A stretch of DNA of 22,650 nt from ZC4RG42 sp036676355 (GCA_036676355.1 JAKFDA010000065.1:1-22650), one strand, 5' to 3'. Positions 6,697 to 14,895 are shown, counted from the first letter of the stretch. The notes: generated by a model not told the origin, from the letters alone. Program-made: numbers and translations.

Positions 6697-7950
6697 ATGG
6701 CTGAGATTAGAAATTACACGCTGAACTTTGGGCCGCAGCATCCGGCTGCGCACGGCGTGCTGCGCCTGGTGCTTGAACTCGACGGCGAAGTGATCATGCG
6801 CGCCGATCCGCACATCGGTCTGCTGCATCGCGCGACCGAGAAGCTGGCCGAGCAGAAGACGTACATTCAATCGCTGCCCTACATGGATCGTCTCGATTAC
6901 GTCTCCATGATGAGCAACGAACACGCATATTGCCTGGCGATCGAGAAGCTGCTGGGCGTCGATGTGCCGCTGCGCGCGCAGTACATCCGCGTGATGTTCG
7001 ACGAAATCACCCGCATCCTGAATCACCTGCTGTGGATCGGTGCACACGCGCTCGATATCGGCGCGATGACGGTGTTCCTCTACGCCTTCCGCGAGCGTGA
7101 GGATCTGATGGATGTCTACGAAGCGGTGTCCGGCGCGCGCATGCATGCCGCGTATTACCGGCCCGGCGGCGTCTATCGCGATCTGCCCGACACGATGCCG
7201 CAGTACACCGTGACGCAGTTCAAGAATGAAAAAGCGATTCGCGAGCTGAACGAAAACCGTCAGGGGTCGCTGCTCGATTTCATCGAGGACTTCACCAATC
7301 GTTTTCCGAAGTACGTCGATGATTACGAAACGTTGCTGACCGACAACCGCATCTGGAAACAACGGACCGTCGGCATCGGCGTCGTGTCGCCCGAGCGCGC
7401 ACTGGCGCTCGGCTTTACCGGTCCGATGATCCGCGGCTCGGGCATCGAGTGGGATTTGCGCAGGAAGCAGCCCTACGAAGTCTATGACCGTCTGGATTTC
7501 GATATTCCGGTAGGCGTTAACGGCGACTGCTATGACCGCTACCTCGTGCGCATGGAAGAGTTTCGCCAGTCGAACAACATCATCAAGCAGTGTATCGACT
7601 GGCTGCGCAAGAACCCCGGTCCGGTGATGGTGGACAACTACAAGGTCGCACCGCCATCGCGCGTCGACATGAAGAGCAACATGGAAGAGCTGATTCACCA
7701 TTTCAAGCTCTTCACCGAAGGCATGCACGTGCCGAACGGTGAGGCCTATGCCGCAGTCGAACATCCCAAGGGCGAGTTCGGCATTTACCTGGTGTCGGAT
7801 GGTGCGAACAAGCCGTATCGGCTGAAGATCCGCGCGCCCGGTTTCGCGCATCTCGCCGCGATGGACGAAGTCTCGAAGGGGCACATGATCCAGGACGCCG
7901 TCGCAATCATCGGCACCATGGACATCGTGTTCGGCGAAATCGATCGGTAA
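6697..7950 (+). CDS. nuoD: NADH-quinone oxidoreductase subunit D (49 kDa type)
   Basis: NuoD forms most of the quinone-binding cavity beside cluster N2 and descends from NiFe-hydrogenase large subunits, without the metal site. The 417-residue product has NFGPQHPAAHGVLRL near the N-terminus (the His15 and His19 region at the quinone site), GLLHRATEKLAEQKTYIQSL, the YMDRLDY tyrosine (Tyr68), and the C-terminal PKGEFGIYLVSDG and IGTMDIVFGEIDR ends typical of the family. No good ribosome binding site is visible. The start lies just after the inverted repeat at 6606-6681, so the hairpin may affect its translation. A 107-bp gap with a related element separates it from nuoE. Confidence 0.98.
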   Translation: MAEIRNYTLNFGPQHPAAHGVLRLVLELDGEVIMRADPHIGLLHRATEKLAEQKTYIQSLPYMDRLDYVSMMSNEHAYCLAIEKLLGVDVPLRAQYIRVMFDEITRILNHLLWIGAHALDIGAMTVFLYAFREREDLMDVYEAVSGARMHAAYYRPGGVYRDLPDTMPQYTVTQFKNEKAIRELNENRQGSLLDFIEDFTNRFPKYVDDYETLLTDNRIWKQRTVGIGVVSPERALALGFTGPMIRGSGIEWDLRRKQPYEVYDRLDFDIPVGVNGDCYDRYLVRMEEFRQSNNIIKQCIDWLRKNPGPVMVDNYKVAPPSRVDMKSNMEELIHHFKLFTEGMHVPNGEAYAAVEHPKGEFGIYLVSDGANKPYRLKIRAPGFAHLAAMDEVSKGHMIQDAVAIIGTMDIVFGEIDR

Positions 7951-7971
7951 TGAATAAATGAATATCGTGCG

Positions 7972-8046
7972 CCACGAAGTACACAGAGATCAAAGAACCG
8001 GCCGGTCGGCTGTGCTCTGCTCTGTGCCCTCCGTGCTTTCTGTGGT
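7972..8046 (+). repeat. Degenerate CACAGAG-type inverted repeat between nuoD and nuoE
   Basis: The left side GCCACGAAGTACACAGAGAT (7971-7990) and the right side ending in CCTCCGTGCTTTCTGTGGTT (8027-8046) are imperfectly complementary. They match the same CCACAGAG consensus as the element before nuoD. The centre holds the palindrome CCGGCCGG (7998-8005). It ends 11 bases before the nuoE ATG, the same placement as the first copy relative to nuoD. The GAAGG used as the nuoE ribosome binding site directly follows it. Confidence 0.65.
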
Positions 8047-8057
8047 TGAAGGTTTTT

Positions 8058-8537
8058 ATGCTTAGTCAAGAAGCCCAGCAAAAGATCGACCGTGAGCTGA
8101 CCAAATACCCGCCTGACCAGAAGCAGTCGGCGGTGATGTCGGCGCTGCGTCTGGCGCAGGAGGAACACGGCCACCTGTCCAACGAGGTCGTGGAAGCGGT
8201 CGCGAAGTATCTCGACATGCCGCCGGTCGCCGTGTGGGAGGTCGCGACCTTCTACAACATGTACAACCTCGAGCCGGTGGGCAAGCACAAGTTGACGATC
8301 TGCACCAATCTGCCCTGTGCGCTGTCCGGTTCGGTGGAGTCGGCCGAGCATCTGAAGAAGTGCCTCGGTGTGGGTTTCAACGAAACCACTGCCGACGGCA
8401 AGTTCACGCTCAAGGAAGGCGAGTGTTTCGGCGCCTGCGGCGACGCCCCTGTCATGCTCATCGACAACAAGAAAATGGTGAGCTTCATGACGCCCGAAAA
8501 CATCGACAAGCTGATCGGCGACCTGTCGAAAGAGTAA
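8058..8537 (+). CDS. nuoE: NADH-quinone oxidoreductase subunit E (N1a cluster)
   Basis: NuoE is the thioredoxin-fold 24-kDa subunit of the NADH-oxidising module and binds the [2Fe-2S] cluster N1a near FMN. The 159-residue product has the ligands Cys82, Cys87, Cys123 and Cys127 in the expected C-x4-C-x35-C-x3-C spacing (ICTNLPCALSGS and GECFGACGDAPVM). The N-terminal helical part includes YPPDQKQSAVMSALRLAQEE. I chose the ATG at 8058, preceded by GAAGG with a 5-base spacer. A TTG at 8046 would add MKVF and overlap the repeat element. The nuoF gene begins seven bases after the stop. Confidence 0.97.
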   Translation: MLSQEAQQKIDRELTKYPPDQKQSAVMSALRLAQEEHGHLSNEVVEAVAKYLDMPPVAVWEVATFYNMYNLEPVGKHKLTICTNLPCALSGSVESAEHLKKCLGVGFNETTADGKFTLKEGECFGACGDAPVMLIDNKKMVSFMTPENIDKLIGDLSKE

Positions 8538-8544
8538 TGGCCCA

Positions 8545-9885
8545 ATGAATACCGCACATCCTCCTTTTTCACCTGACGCGTACGGCCCGGACGCCCTGAT
8601 CATGAAGGGCGTGACCGGCATCAACTGGCGGCTGGCCGACTATGTGCAGCGCGGCGGCTACGAGGCGCTGAAGAAGGTTCTCAATGAGAAGATCGCGCCG
8701 GAAGCAGTGATCGCCGACGTGAAGACCGGCGTGCTGCGCGGTCGCGGCGGCGCGGGCTTCCCGACCGGCCTGAAGTGGAGCTTCATGCAGCGCGACAAGC
8801 CGGGCCAGAAGTACCTCGTCTGCAATTCGGACGAAGGCGAGCCGGGCACCTTCATGGACCGTGACATCCTGCGCTACAACCCGCATTCGGTGATTGAAGG
8901 GATGGCGATCGCGGCCTACGCGATGGGCATCACGGTCGGCTACAACTACATCCACGGCGAAATCTGGGAGTGCTACGAGCGCTTCGAAGAGGCGATCGAG
9001 GAAGCTCGCGCGGCCGGCTTCCTGGGCGACAACATCCTGGGCTCGGGTTTCAGCTTTCAGTTGCATGCGCATCACGGTTACGGCGCGTACATCTGCGGCG
9101 AGGAAACCGCGCTGCTCGAGTCGCTGGAAGGTAAAAAAGGCCAGCCGCGCTTCAAGCCGCCGTTCCCGGCGAGTTTTGGTCTGTACGGCAAGCCCACAAC
9201 CATCAATAACACCGAGACCTTTGCCGCGGTGCCGTGGATCATTCTCAACAGCGGCTCGAAGTATCTGGAGCTGGGCAAGCCGAACAACGGCGGCACCAAG
9301 ATCTTCTCGGTCTCCGGCCATGTCGAGCGCCCCGGCGTGTATGAAGTGCGTCTCGGCGCGCCGTTCGCGAAGCTGCTCGAGATGTGCGGCGGCGTGCGCG
9401 GCGGTCGCAAGCTCAAGGCCGTGATTCCCGGCGGCTCCTCGGTGCCCGTGATTCCAGGCGACGTGATGATGGAGACGGATATGGATTACGACTCCATCGC
9501 CAAGGCTGGTTCGTATCTGGGTTCCGGCGCCGTGATCGTGATGGACGAGAGCACCTGCATGGTTCGTGCCGCCGAACGGTTGTCGTATTTCTATTTCGAA
9601 GAATCCTGCGGTCAGTGCACGCCCTGCCGCGAGGGCACAGGCTGGCTCTACCGAGTGATACACCGGATCGAGCACGGTCAAGGGCGCCAGGAAGATCTCG
9701 ATCTGCTGCTGAACCTGGCCGACAACATCCAGGGTCGCACCATTTGCGCATTGGGCGACGCCGCCGCGATGCCGGTGCGCGCCTTCATCCAGAACTATCG
9801 CGACGAATTCCAATACCACATCGACCGCAAGCAGTGCCTGGTGGGCGGACATGGCGTCCGTTCGCAGGAACGTGCCGCGGCGTGA
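8545..9885 (+). CDS. nuoF: NADH-quinone oxidoreductase subunit F (NADH/FMN, N3 cluster)
   Basis: NuoF is the entry point of complex I: it binds NADH and FMN and passes electrons through the [4Fe-4S] cluster N3. The 446-residue product shows the glycine-rich GRGGAGFPTG (66-75), NSDEGEPGTFMDRDIL (94-109), the GAYICGEETALLESLEGKKG FMN-region motif, and the N3 ligands Cys355, Cys358 and Cys361 in ESCGQCTPCREGT with Cys401 in TICALGDAAAMPV. All are complete and correctly spaced. It sits between nuoE and nuoG with short gaps (7 and 9 bases), consistent with coupled synthesis of the NADH-dehydrogenase module. Confidence 0.98.
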   Translation: MNTAHPPFSPDAYGPDALIMKGVTGINWRLADYVQRGGYEALKKVLNEKIAPEAVIADVKTGVLRGRGGAGFPTGLKWSFMQRDKPGQKYLVCNSDEGEPGTFMDRDILRYNPHSVIEGMAIAAYAMGITVGYNYIHGEIWECYERFEEAIEEARAAGFLGDNILGSGFSFQLHAHHGYGAYICGEETALLESLEGKKGQPRFKPPFPASFGLYGKPTTINNTETFAAVPWIILNSGSKYLELGKPNNGGTKIFSVSGHVERPGVYEVRLGAPFAKLLEMCGGVRGGRKLKAVIPGGSSVPVIPGDVMMETDMDYDSIAKAGSYLGSGAVIVMDESTCMVRAAERLSYFYFEESCGQCTPCREGTGWLYRVIHRIEHGQGRQEDLDLLLNLADNIQGRTICALGDAAAMPVRAFIQNYRDEFQYHIDRKQCLVGGHGVRSQERAAA

Positions 9886-9894
9886 TGCATTGAC

Positions 9895-12207
9895 ATGAGC
9901 ATGCTGAAGATCGAAATCGACGGACGTCAGACCGAGGTGCCGCAGGGTTCCACGGTAATGGATGCTGCGCGCCAGCTCGGCATGTACGTCCCGCACTTTT
10001 GTTATCACCCCAAGCTGTCCATCGCGGCCAACTGCCGCATGTGTCTGGTGCAGGTGGAGAAGGCGCCGAAGCCGCTGCCGGCTTGTGCCACACCCGTGAC
10101 GGATGGCATGAAGGCGTCCCTCGTATCCGACTACGCGAAAACCGCGCAGAAGGGCGTGATGGAATTTCTGCTCATCAATCACCCGCTCGACTGCCCGATC
10201 TGCGATCAGGGCGGCGAATGCCAGTTGCAGGATCTGGCGGTCGGCTACGGCAACTCGGCCTCCCGTTATCAGGAACCGAAGCGCGTCGTCGTGCCGAAAA
10301 GCATGGGGCCGCTGATTTCCGCCGAAGGCATGACGCGCTGCATTCAGTGCACGCGCTGCGTACGCTTCGGTCAGGAAATCGCCGGGGTGATGGAACTCGG
10401 CATGATCGGCCGCGGCGAACATTCCGAAATCGTGTCCTTCGTCGGCCGTGCGGTCGAATCCGAACTGTCGGGCAACATGATCGACATCTGTCCGGTCGGC
10501 GCATTGACCTCGGAGCCTTTCAGGTTCTCCGCGCGTTCCTGGGAATTGGGACGTCGCCGTTCCGTGAGCCCGCACGACAGCCTCGGCTCGAATCTGATCG
10601 TTCAGGTGAAGCTCGCCAAAGTCATGCGCGTGCTACCGCTCGAGAACGAAGAACTGAACGAGTGCTGGATATCCGATAAGGACCGTTTCTCGTACGAGGG
10701 ATTGAACGAACAGCGCCTCGAACGCCCGATGGTGAAGCAGGGCGGCGAATGGCGCGAAGTCGATTGGCAGGTCGCGCTCGAACACGTCGTCGATGGTTTG
10801 CGCAAGGCCGGCAAGAACGTCGGTGCGCTGGCATCGCCGCACGCCACCTTCGAAGAACTTTATCTGCTGCAGAGACTGATGCGCGGGCAGGGCAGCGACA
10901 ACGTCGATTTCCGTCTGCGCCAATCGAATTTCTCCGCAGACGCGAGCCTGCGTGGCGCACTCTGGCTGGGCATGAAGGTGGAGGAACTGAGCAAGCTCGA
11001 TCGCGTCCTCGTGGTCGGCTCGTTCCTGCGCAAGGACCATCCGCTGATCGCCAACCGTTTCCGTCAGGCGGCGAAGAAGGGTCAGCAGGTCAACATCCTG
11101 CACGTCGCCAACGACGATTCGCTGATGAAGCTTGCCAATCGCGCCATCGTACGGCCGAGCGAACTGGTCGCCACACTGGCGCAGGTCGTCAAAGCGGCTG
11201 CGGAAGCCAGGAATGTTGCGGTGCCGGCTTCGGTCGCCGGCGTCAACGTGAGCGACGCGGCGCGCGGCATCGCGCAAAGCCTCGCTTCCGGCGAGAACGG
11301 CGGCATCTTCCTCGGCAACAGCGCGGTGCAGCATCCGCGCGCTGCGGAACTGCATGCGCTCGCGCAGGAGCTGGCGCAAGTCACCGGCGCGCGCTTCGGC
11401 TTCCTCGGCGAAGCGGCCAACAGCGTCGGCGGCTATCAGGCGCAGGCGGTGCCGGGCGCCAACGGCTTCAATGCCGCGGCGATGCTCGAGCAGCGTCTGC
11501 CTGCCTATGTGCTGTTGAATGTGGAGCCCGAACTCGATTGCCATAATCCGCATCAGGCGATGCAGGCGATGGCGAATGCGGACTTCGTCGTTGCACTCAC
11601 GCCGTTCCAGAGTCGTGCGATCGACTACGCCGATGTGATGCTGCCGATTGCGCCGTTCACCGAAACGAGCGGCAGCTTCGTCAATACCGAAGGTCGCCTG
11701 CAGAGCTTCAATGCGGCGGTGAAACCTTTCGTTGAAACGCGTCCGGCATGGAAGGTGCTGCGCGTGCTCGGCAATCTGCTCGAGCTGCAGGGTTTCGACT
11801 ACGACAGCAGCGAAGAAGTACGTATCGAAGCGGCGAATGCCGGCGTGCCGCTGTCGAATGAAATCGGCGCGGTGAATGTGAATGTCGCCACCGCCGCCAA
11901 GGCGACGCTGGAACGCGTGGCCGACGTGCCGATCTATTTCGCCGATCCGCTCGTGCGCCGTTCCGAGCCGCTGCAGCGCGCTCCCGCGTCCGATGCGCCG
12001 AGGGCGTACATGAACGCCGCTTCGATCCAGAAGCTGGGTTTGGTCGCCGGTCAACCGGTGAAAGTGAAACAGGCCGGCGGTGAGGCGCTCGTGGAACTGG
12101 CGGTGGATAACGTGCTGGTCGACAACTGTGTGCGACTGGCGACGGCGCATGCCTCGACCGCGGATCTGGGCGGCATGTTCGACGAACTGACCGTGGAGCG
12201 TGCGTGA
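9895..12207 (+). CDS. nuoG: NADH-quinone oxidoreductase subunit G
   Basis: NuoG is the largest hydrophilic subunit of complex I and carries the electron wire between NuoF and NuoI. The 770-residue product has an N-terminal [2Fe-2S] domain with N1b ligands Cys36, Cys47, Cys50 and Cys64. The His-Cys3 site of N5 follows (His96, Cys100, Cys103, Cys109), then the N4 ligands Cys149, Cys152, Cys155 and Cys199, and a long degenerate molybdopterin-oxidoreductase-like region. The off-path N7 cluster of E. coli-type NuoG is absent: the three ligand positions read Ser225, Asp228 and Ser232 in SVSPHDSLGS. Starts at 9895 or 9901 are both possible. The stop overlaps nuoH as TGATG. Confidence 0.97.
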   Translation: MSMLKIEIDGRQTEVPQGSTVMDAARQLGMYVPHFCYHPKLSIAANCRMCLVQVEKAPKPLPACATPVTDGMKASLVSDYAKTAQKGVMEFLLINHPLDCPICDQGGECQLQDLAVGYGNSASRYQEPKRVVVPKSMGPLISAEGMTRCIQCTRCVRFGQEIAGVMELGMIGRGEHSEIVSFVGRAVESELSGNMIDICPVGALTSEPFRFSARSWELGRRRSVSPHDSLGSNLIVQVKLAKVMRVLPLENEELNECWISDKDRFSYEGLNEQRLERPMVKQGGEWREVDWQVALEHVVDGLRKAGKNVGALASPHATFEELYLLQRLMRGQGSDNVDFRLRQSNFSADASLRGALWLGMKVEELSKLDRVLVVGSFLRKDHPLIANRFRQAAKKGQQVNILHVANDDSLMKLANRAIVRPSELVATLAQVVKAAAEARNVAVPASVAGVNVSDAARGIAQSLASGENGGIFLGNSAVQHPRAAELHALAQELAQVTGARFGFLGEAANSVGGYQAQAVPGANGFNAAAMLEQRLPAYVLLNVEPELDCHNPHQAMQAMANADFVVALTPFQSRAIDYADVMLPIAPFTETSGSFVNTEGRLQSFNAAVKPFVETRPAWKVLRVLGNLLELQGFDYDSSEEVRIEAANAGVPLSNEIGAVNVNVATAAKATLERVADVPIYFADPLVRRSEPLQRAPASDAPRAYMNAASIQKLGLVAGQPVKVKQAGGEALVELAVDNVLVDNCVRLATAHASTADLGGMFDELTVERA

Positions 12208-13292
12208 TGGAATTGATCAACATGCTCTCGGGTTATTCCACCGATCTGTTCGGCCCCACCTGGGGACCGGCGCTGTGGACCATCGTCAAGTACGTCGTTC
12301 TGATTTTCGTCATCGCGCTGCCGATCATCATCGGCGTGGCTTACCTCACCCTGGTCGAGCGCAAGGTGATCGGCTATATGCAGGTGCGGATTGGACCGAA
12401 CCGGGTAGGCTGGGTCGGTTTGCTGCAGCCGTTCGCCGACGTGCTGAAGTTGATGTTCAAGGAAGTGGTCCTGCCCACCGGCGCGAGCAAGTTCCTTTTT
12501 CTCCTTGCGCCCATGATGGTGCTGATGCCGGCCATGGCGGCGTGGGCGGTGATCCCGTTCCAGCCCGAACTGGTCCTGGCCGATGTCAATGCGGGCCTGC
12601 TCTACGTGCTGGCGATTACGTCCATGGGCGTATACGGCATCATCATCGCGGGTTGGGCGTCCAACTCCAAATACGCGTTCCTCGGCGCAATGCGCTCGGC
12701 GGCGCAGATGATCGGCTATGAAATCGCCATGGGTTTCGCACTGGTGTGCGTGCTGCTGGTGTCGCAGAGCCTGAACTTCTCCGAGATCATCAACGGGCAG
12801 GGGCGCGGCACGTTTGCGGACATGGGGCTGACATTCCTGTCGTGGAACTGGTTGCCGCTGCTGCCGATGTTCGTCGTTTATTTCGTCTGCGCGGTGGCGG
12901 AGACAAACCGCGCGCCGTTTGACGTCGCGGAAGACGAGTCCGCACTTGTCGCCGGCTTTCACGTCGAATACTCCGGCATGACCTTCGCCCTGTTCTTCCT
13001 CGGCGAATACATGAACATGATTCTGGTCTCGACGCTGGGCGCGATCATGTTCCTTGGCGGCTGGCTGCCGCCGTTCGACTGGCCGATTCTGAACGCCATT
13101 CCCGGCATCGTCTGGTTGGGATTGAAGGTTTCCTTCCTGCTGTTTTTCTTCCTCTGGTTCCGCGCCACCTTCCCGCGTTATCGCTACGACCAGGTCATGC
13201 GCCTGGGTTGGAAAGTGTTTATCCCGCTGACCATTGTGTGGCTGATCGTCATCGCGGCCTGGATGCAGACGCCCTGGAATCCCTGGAAGTAA
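12207..13292 (+). CDS. nuoH: NADH-quinone oxidoreductase subunit H
   Basis: NuoH (ND1 type) anchors the hydrophilic arm and forms the membrane side of the quinone channel. The 361-residue product has about eight membrane helices, the early signature VERKVIGYMQVRIGPNRVGW (50-69) and the loop AETNRAPFDVAEDESALVAG (231-250) that leads into FHVEYSGMTFALFFLGEY. In that loop the family usually has E-x-E-x-E-L; here the third acidic position is Ala246. I used the ATG at 12207, overlapping the nuoG stop (TGATG); a GTG lies one codon upstream. The nuoI gene starts nine bases after the stop. Confidence 0.97.
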   Translation: MELINMLSGYSTDLFGPTWGPALWTIVKYVVLIFVIALPIIIGVAYLTLVERKVIGYMQVRIGPNRVGWVGLLQPFADVLKLMFKEVVLPTGASKFLFLLAPMMVLMPAMAAWAVIPFQPELVLADVNAGLLYVLAITSMGVYGIIIAGWASNSKYAFLGAMRSAAQMIGYEIAMGFALVCVLLVSQSLNFSEIINGQGRGTFADMGLTFLSWNWLPLLPMFVVYFVCAVAETNRAPFDVAEDESALVAGFHVEYSGMTFALFFLGEYMNMILVSTLGAIMFLGGWLPPFDWPILNAIPGIVWLGLKVSFLLFFFLWFRATFPRYRYDQVMRLGWKVFIPLTIVWLIVIAAWMQTPWNPWK

Positions 13293-13301
13293 GGGATCGA
13301 C

Positions 13302-13790
13302 ATGAACCGTATACGAGACATATTCAAGACATTCCTGCTCATCGAGATGTGGCAGGGGCTGGTCGTGACCGGCAGACATCTGTTCGCGCGCAAGATCACG
13401 ATCCAGTTTCCAGAAGAGAAGACGCCGTACAGTCCGCGTTTCCGCGGTCTGCATGCGCTGCGTCGTTACCCCAACGGCGAAGAGCGCTGCATCGCCTGCA
13501 AACTGTGCGAAGCGGTGTGCCCGGCGCTAGCGATCAACATCGAGTCCGAAGTGCGCGCGGACGGTACGCGACGTACCACGCGTTACGACATCGACCTGAC
13601 CAAGTGCATTTTCTGCGGCTTCTGCGAAGAGAGCTGTCCGGTCGATTCGATCGTCGAAACGCATCTGCTCGAGTATCACGGCGAGAAGCGCGGCGATCTT
13701 TACTACACCAAAGAAATGCTCCTGGCGGTGGGTGACCGCTACGAAGCCGAGATCGCCGAACGGCGTGCGGCCGATGCGAAATACCGTTAA
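13302..13790 (+). CDS. nuoI: NADH-quinone oxidoreductase subunit I (N6a/N6b)
   Basis: NuoI is a ferredoxin-like subunit with two [4Fe-4S] clusters, N6a and N6b, which connect NuoG to NuoB. The 162-residue product has two complete CxxCxxCxxxCP motifs: Cys63, 66, 69 and 73 (CIACKLCEAVCP) and Cys102, 105, 108 and 112 (CIFCGFCEESCP). An amphipathic N-terminal helix (about 5-30) lies along the membrane. The length is standard for the family. A GGGATC stretch precedes the ATG. It is followed by an unusual 142-bp gap before nuoJ. Confidence 0.98.
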   Translation: MNRIRDIFKTFLLIEMWQGLVVTGRHLFARKITIQFPEEKTPYSPRFRGLHALRRYPNGEERCIACKLCEAVCPALAINIESEVRADGTRRTTRYDIDLTKCIFCGFCEESCPVDSIVETHLLEYHGEKRGDLYYTKEMLLAVGDRYEAEIAERRAADAKYR

Positions 13791-13932
13791 GGGACGACGG
13801 AGACTCCGATTGATGTTTATTGAGCAACGCATTCGCCAGAACGGACGGGTTAAGCAGCGAGTTACGCTGTCCTCGCGCGTACAGCTGCGCGCACTTGCGA
13901 CCTTACTCGGCAGTTAACCAGGCGTTTACCAA
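13791..13932 (+). other. 142-bp gap between nuoI and nuoJ with a possible 34-residue frame
   Basis: This gap is long for a nuo operon. It contains an ATG frame at 13813-13917 encoding 34 residues rich in Arg (start MFIEQRIRQNGRVKQR), preceded by CGGAG about 10 bases upstream. It also holds short hairpins CAGCG-agtta-CGCTG (13855-13869) and GCGCG-tacagctg-CGCGC (13875-13892). I do not recognise the peptide and cannot tell whether it is made. No resemblance to the repeats in the other nuo gaps is evident. Confidence 0.25.
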
Positions 13933-14532
13933 ATGCTTTTCGAATCCATCGTTTTCTACATCTTCGCCGCGATCCTGGTGTTCGCCGGCCTGCGCGTGAT
14001 TACGGCGCGCAACCCGGTCCATGCGGCGCTGTTTCTGGTACTCGCGTTCGTTACCTCGTCGGCCATCTGGCTGCTGTTGCGCGCGGAGTTTCTCGCCATC
14101 ACGCTGGTGCTCGTCTACGTCGGCGCGGTGATGGTGCTGTTCCTGTTCGTGGTGATGATGCTCGACATCAATCTCGACAAGCTGCGCGAAGGTTTCTGGA
14201 GTTATCTGCCGCTCGGCGCGCTGGTCGGCATCGCCATTGCCGTCGAGATGGGCCTGCTGCTGTGGGTCAACTTCTCCGGCGTCGCGCCGGACATGCCCGA
14301 AGTGCCTGCGAATTACAGCAACACCAAGGCGCTCGGCAACGTGCTTTATACCGATTACGTGTATCCGTTCGAATTGGCGGCGGTGCTGCTATTGGTGGCA
14401 ATCATCGCGGCGATCGCGCTGACGATGCGCAAGCGGAAGGATACGAAGTTCCAGGATCCGGCTCGGCAGATCGCGGTTCGTCGTGAGGACCGCGTGCGGC
14501 TTGTGTCGATGCAGTCGGAGAAGAGCGAGTAG
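13933..14532 (+). CDS. nuoJ: NADH-quinone oxidoreductase subunit J
   Basis: NuoJ (ND6 type) is a membrane subunit whose third helix contributes to the link between quinone reduction and proton pumping. The 199-residue product has five predicted membrane segments. The conserved helix reads FLAITLVLVYVGAVMVLFLF, including the Tyr-Val-Gly-Ala pi-bulge region. The C-terminal 35 residues are hydrophilic and basic (MRKRKDTKFQDPARQIAVRREDR). No strong ribosome binding site is visible before the ATG. It lies between the 142-bp gap after nuoI and a hairpin before nuoK. Confidence 0.96.
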   Translation: MLFESIVFYIFAAILVFAGLRVITARNPVHAALFLVLAFVTSSAIWLLLRAEFLAITLVLVYVGAVMVLFLFVVMMLDINLDKLREGFWSYLPLGALVGIAIAVEMGLLLWVNFSGVAPDMPEVPANYSNTKALGNVLYTDYVYPFELAAVLLLVAIIAAIALTMRKRKDTKFQDPARQIAVRREDRVRLVSMQSEKSE

Positions 14533-14555
14533 GTCGCGAGCCTTCGGCTCACGAC
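14533..14555 (+). repeat. Hairpin between nuoJ and nuoK
   Basis: GTCGCGAGCC (14533-14542) pairs with GGCTCACGAC (14546-14555) around the loop TTC, with one C/A mismatch. It begins on the first base after the nuoJ stop codon and has no T-run, so it looks like an intercistronic or REP-like palindrome rather than a terminator. Single copy in this window. Confidence 0.6.
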
Positions 14556-14581
14556 CGCTTACCAACAAGAAGGGGAGTTCC

Positions 14582-14887
14582 TTGCTGTCCTTAGCGCATT
14601 TCCTCGTGCTGGGCGCGGTGTTGTTCGCAATCAGCGTGGTCGGAATCTTTCTGAACAGAAAGAACGTCATCATATTGCTGATGGCGATCGAACTCATGTT
14701 GCTGTCGGTCAACATGAACTTCATCGCGTTCTCGTATTACCTCGGCGACCTTTCCGGCCAGGTGTTCGTGTTCTTCATCCTGACCGTGGCCGCCGCCGAA
14801 GCGGCGATCGGCCTGGCTATCCTCGTCGTGCTGTTCCGCGCAGCGCGGACCATCAACGTGGACGACCTCGATCGTCTCAAGGGCTGA
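14582..14887 (+). CDS. nuoK: NADH-quinone oxidoreductase subunit K
   Basis: NuoK (ND4L type) is a small membrane subunit with buried glutamates needed for proton translocation. From a TTG start at 14582 the product is 101 residues, the standard family length, beginning MLSLAHFLVLGAVLF. It has three membrane helices and the conserved Glu37 (LLMAIELMLL) and Glu73 (VAAAEAAIGLAI). AAGGGGAG (14570-14577) lies 4 bases before the TTG and is a strong ribosome binding site, while no ATG in frame lies near the homologous N-terminus. The nuoL gene starts eight bases after the stop. Confidence 0.95.
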   Translation: MLSLAHFLVLGAVLFAISVVGIFLNRKNVIILLMAIELMLLSVNMNFIAFSYYLGDLSGQVFVFFILTVAAAEAAIGLAILVVLFRAARTINVDDLDRLKG

Positions 14888-14895
14888 CGCTACAA

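Noticed and set aside
6606..8046. Possible CRISPR-like array because of repeated CACAGAG units
   Set aside because: The units are short tandem 9-mers within inverted-repeat arms, without regular spacers; the two sites are 1.3 kb apart around nuoD.
8046..8057. TTG start giving nuoE four extra residues
   Set aside because: The ATG at 8058 has GAAGG at good spacing and matches the usual family N-terminus; the TTG overlaps the repeat element.
8569..10575. Very long open frame on the minus strand opposite nuoF and nuoG (668 codons)
   Set aside because: It is antisense to well-identified genes in GC-rich DNA, its product is low-complexity (Arg, His and Ala rich) and resembles no family. Similar antisense frames opposite pstA, nuoD, nuoG, nuoH and nuoL were dismissed for the same reason.
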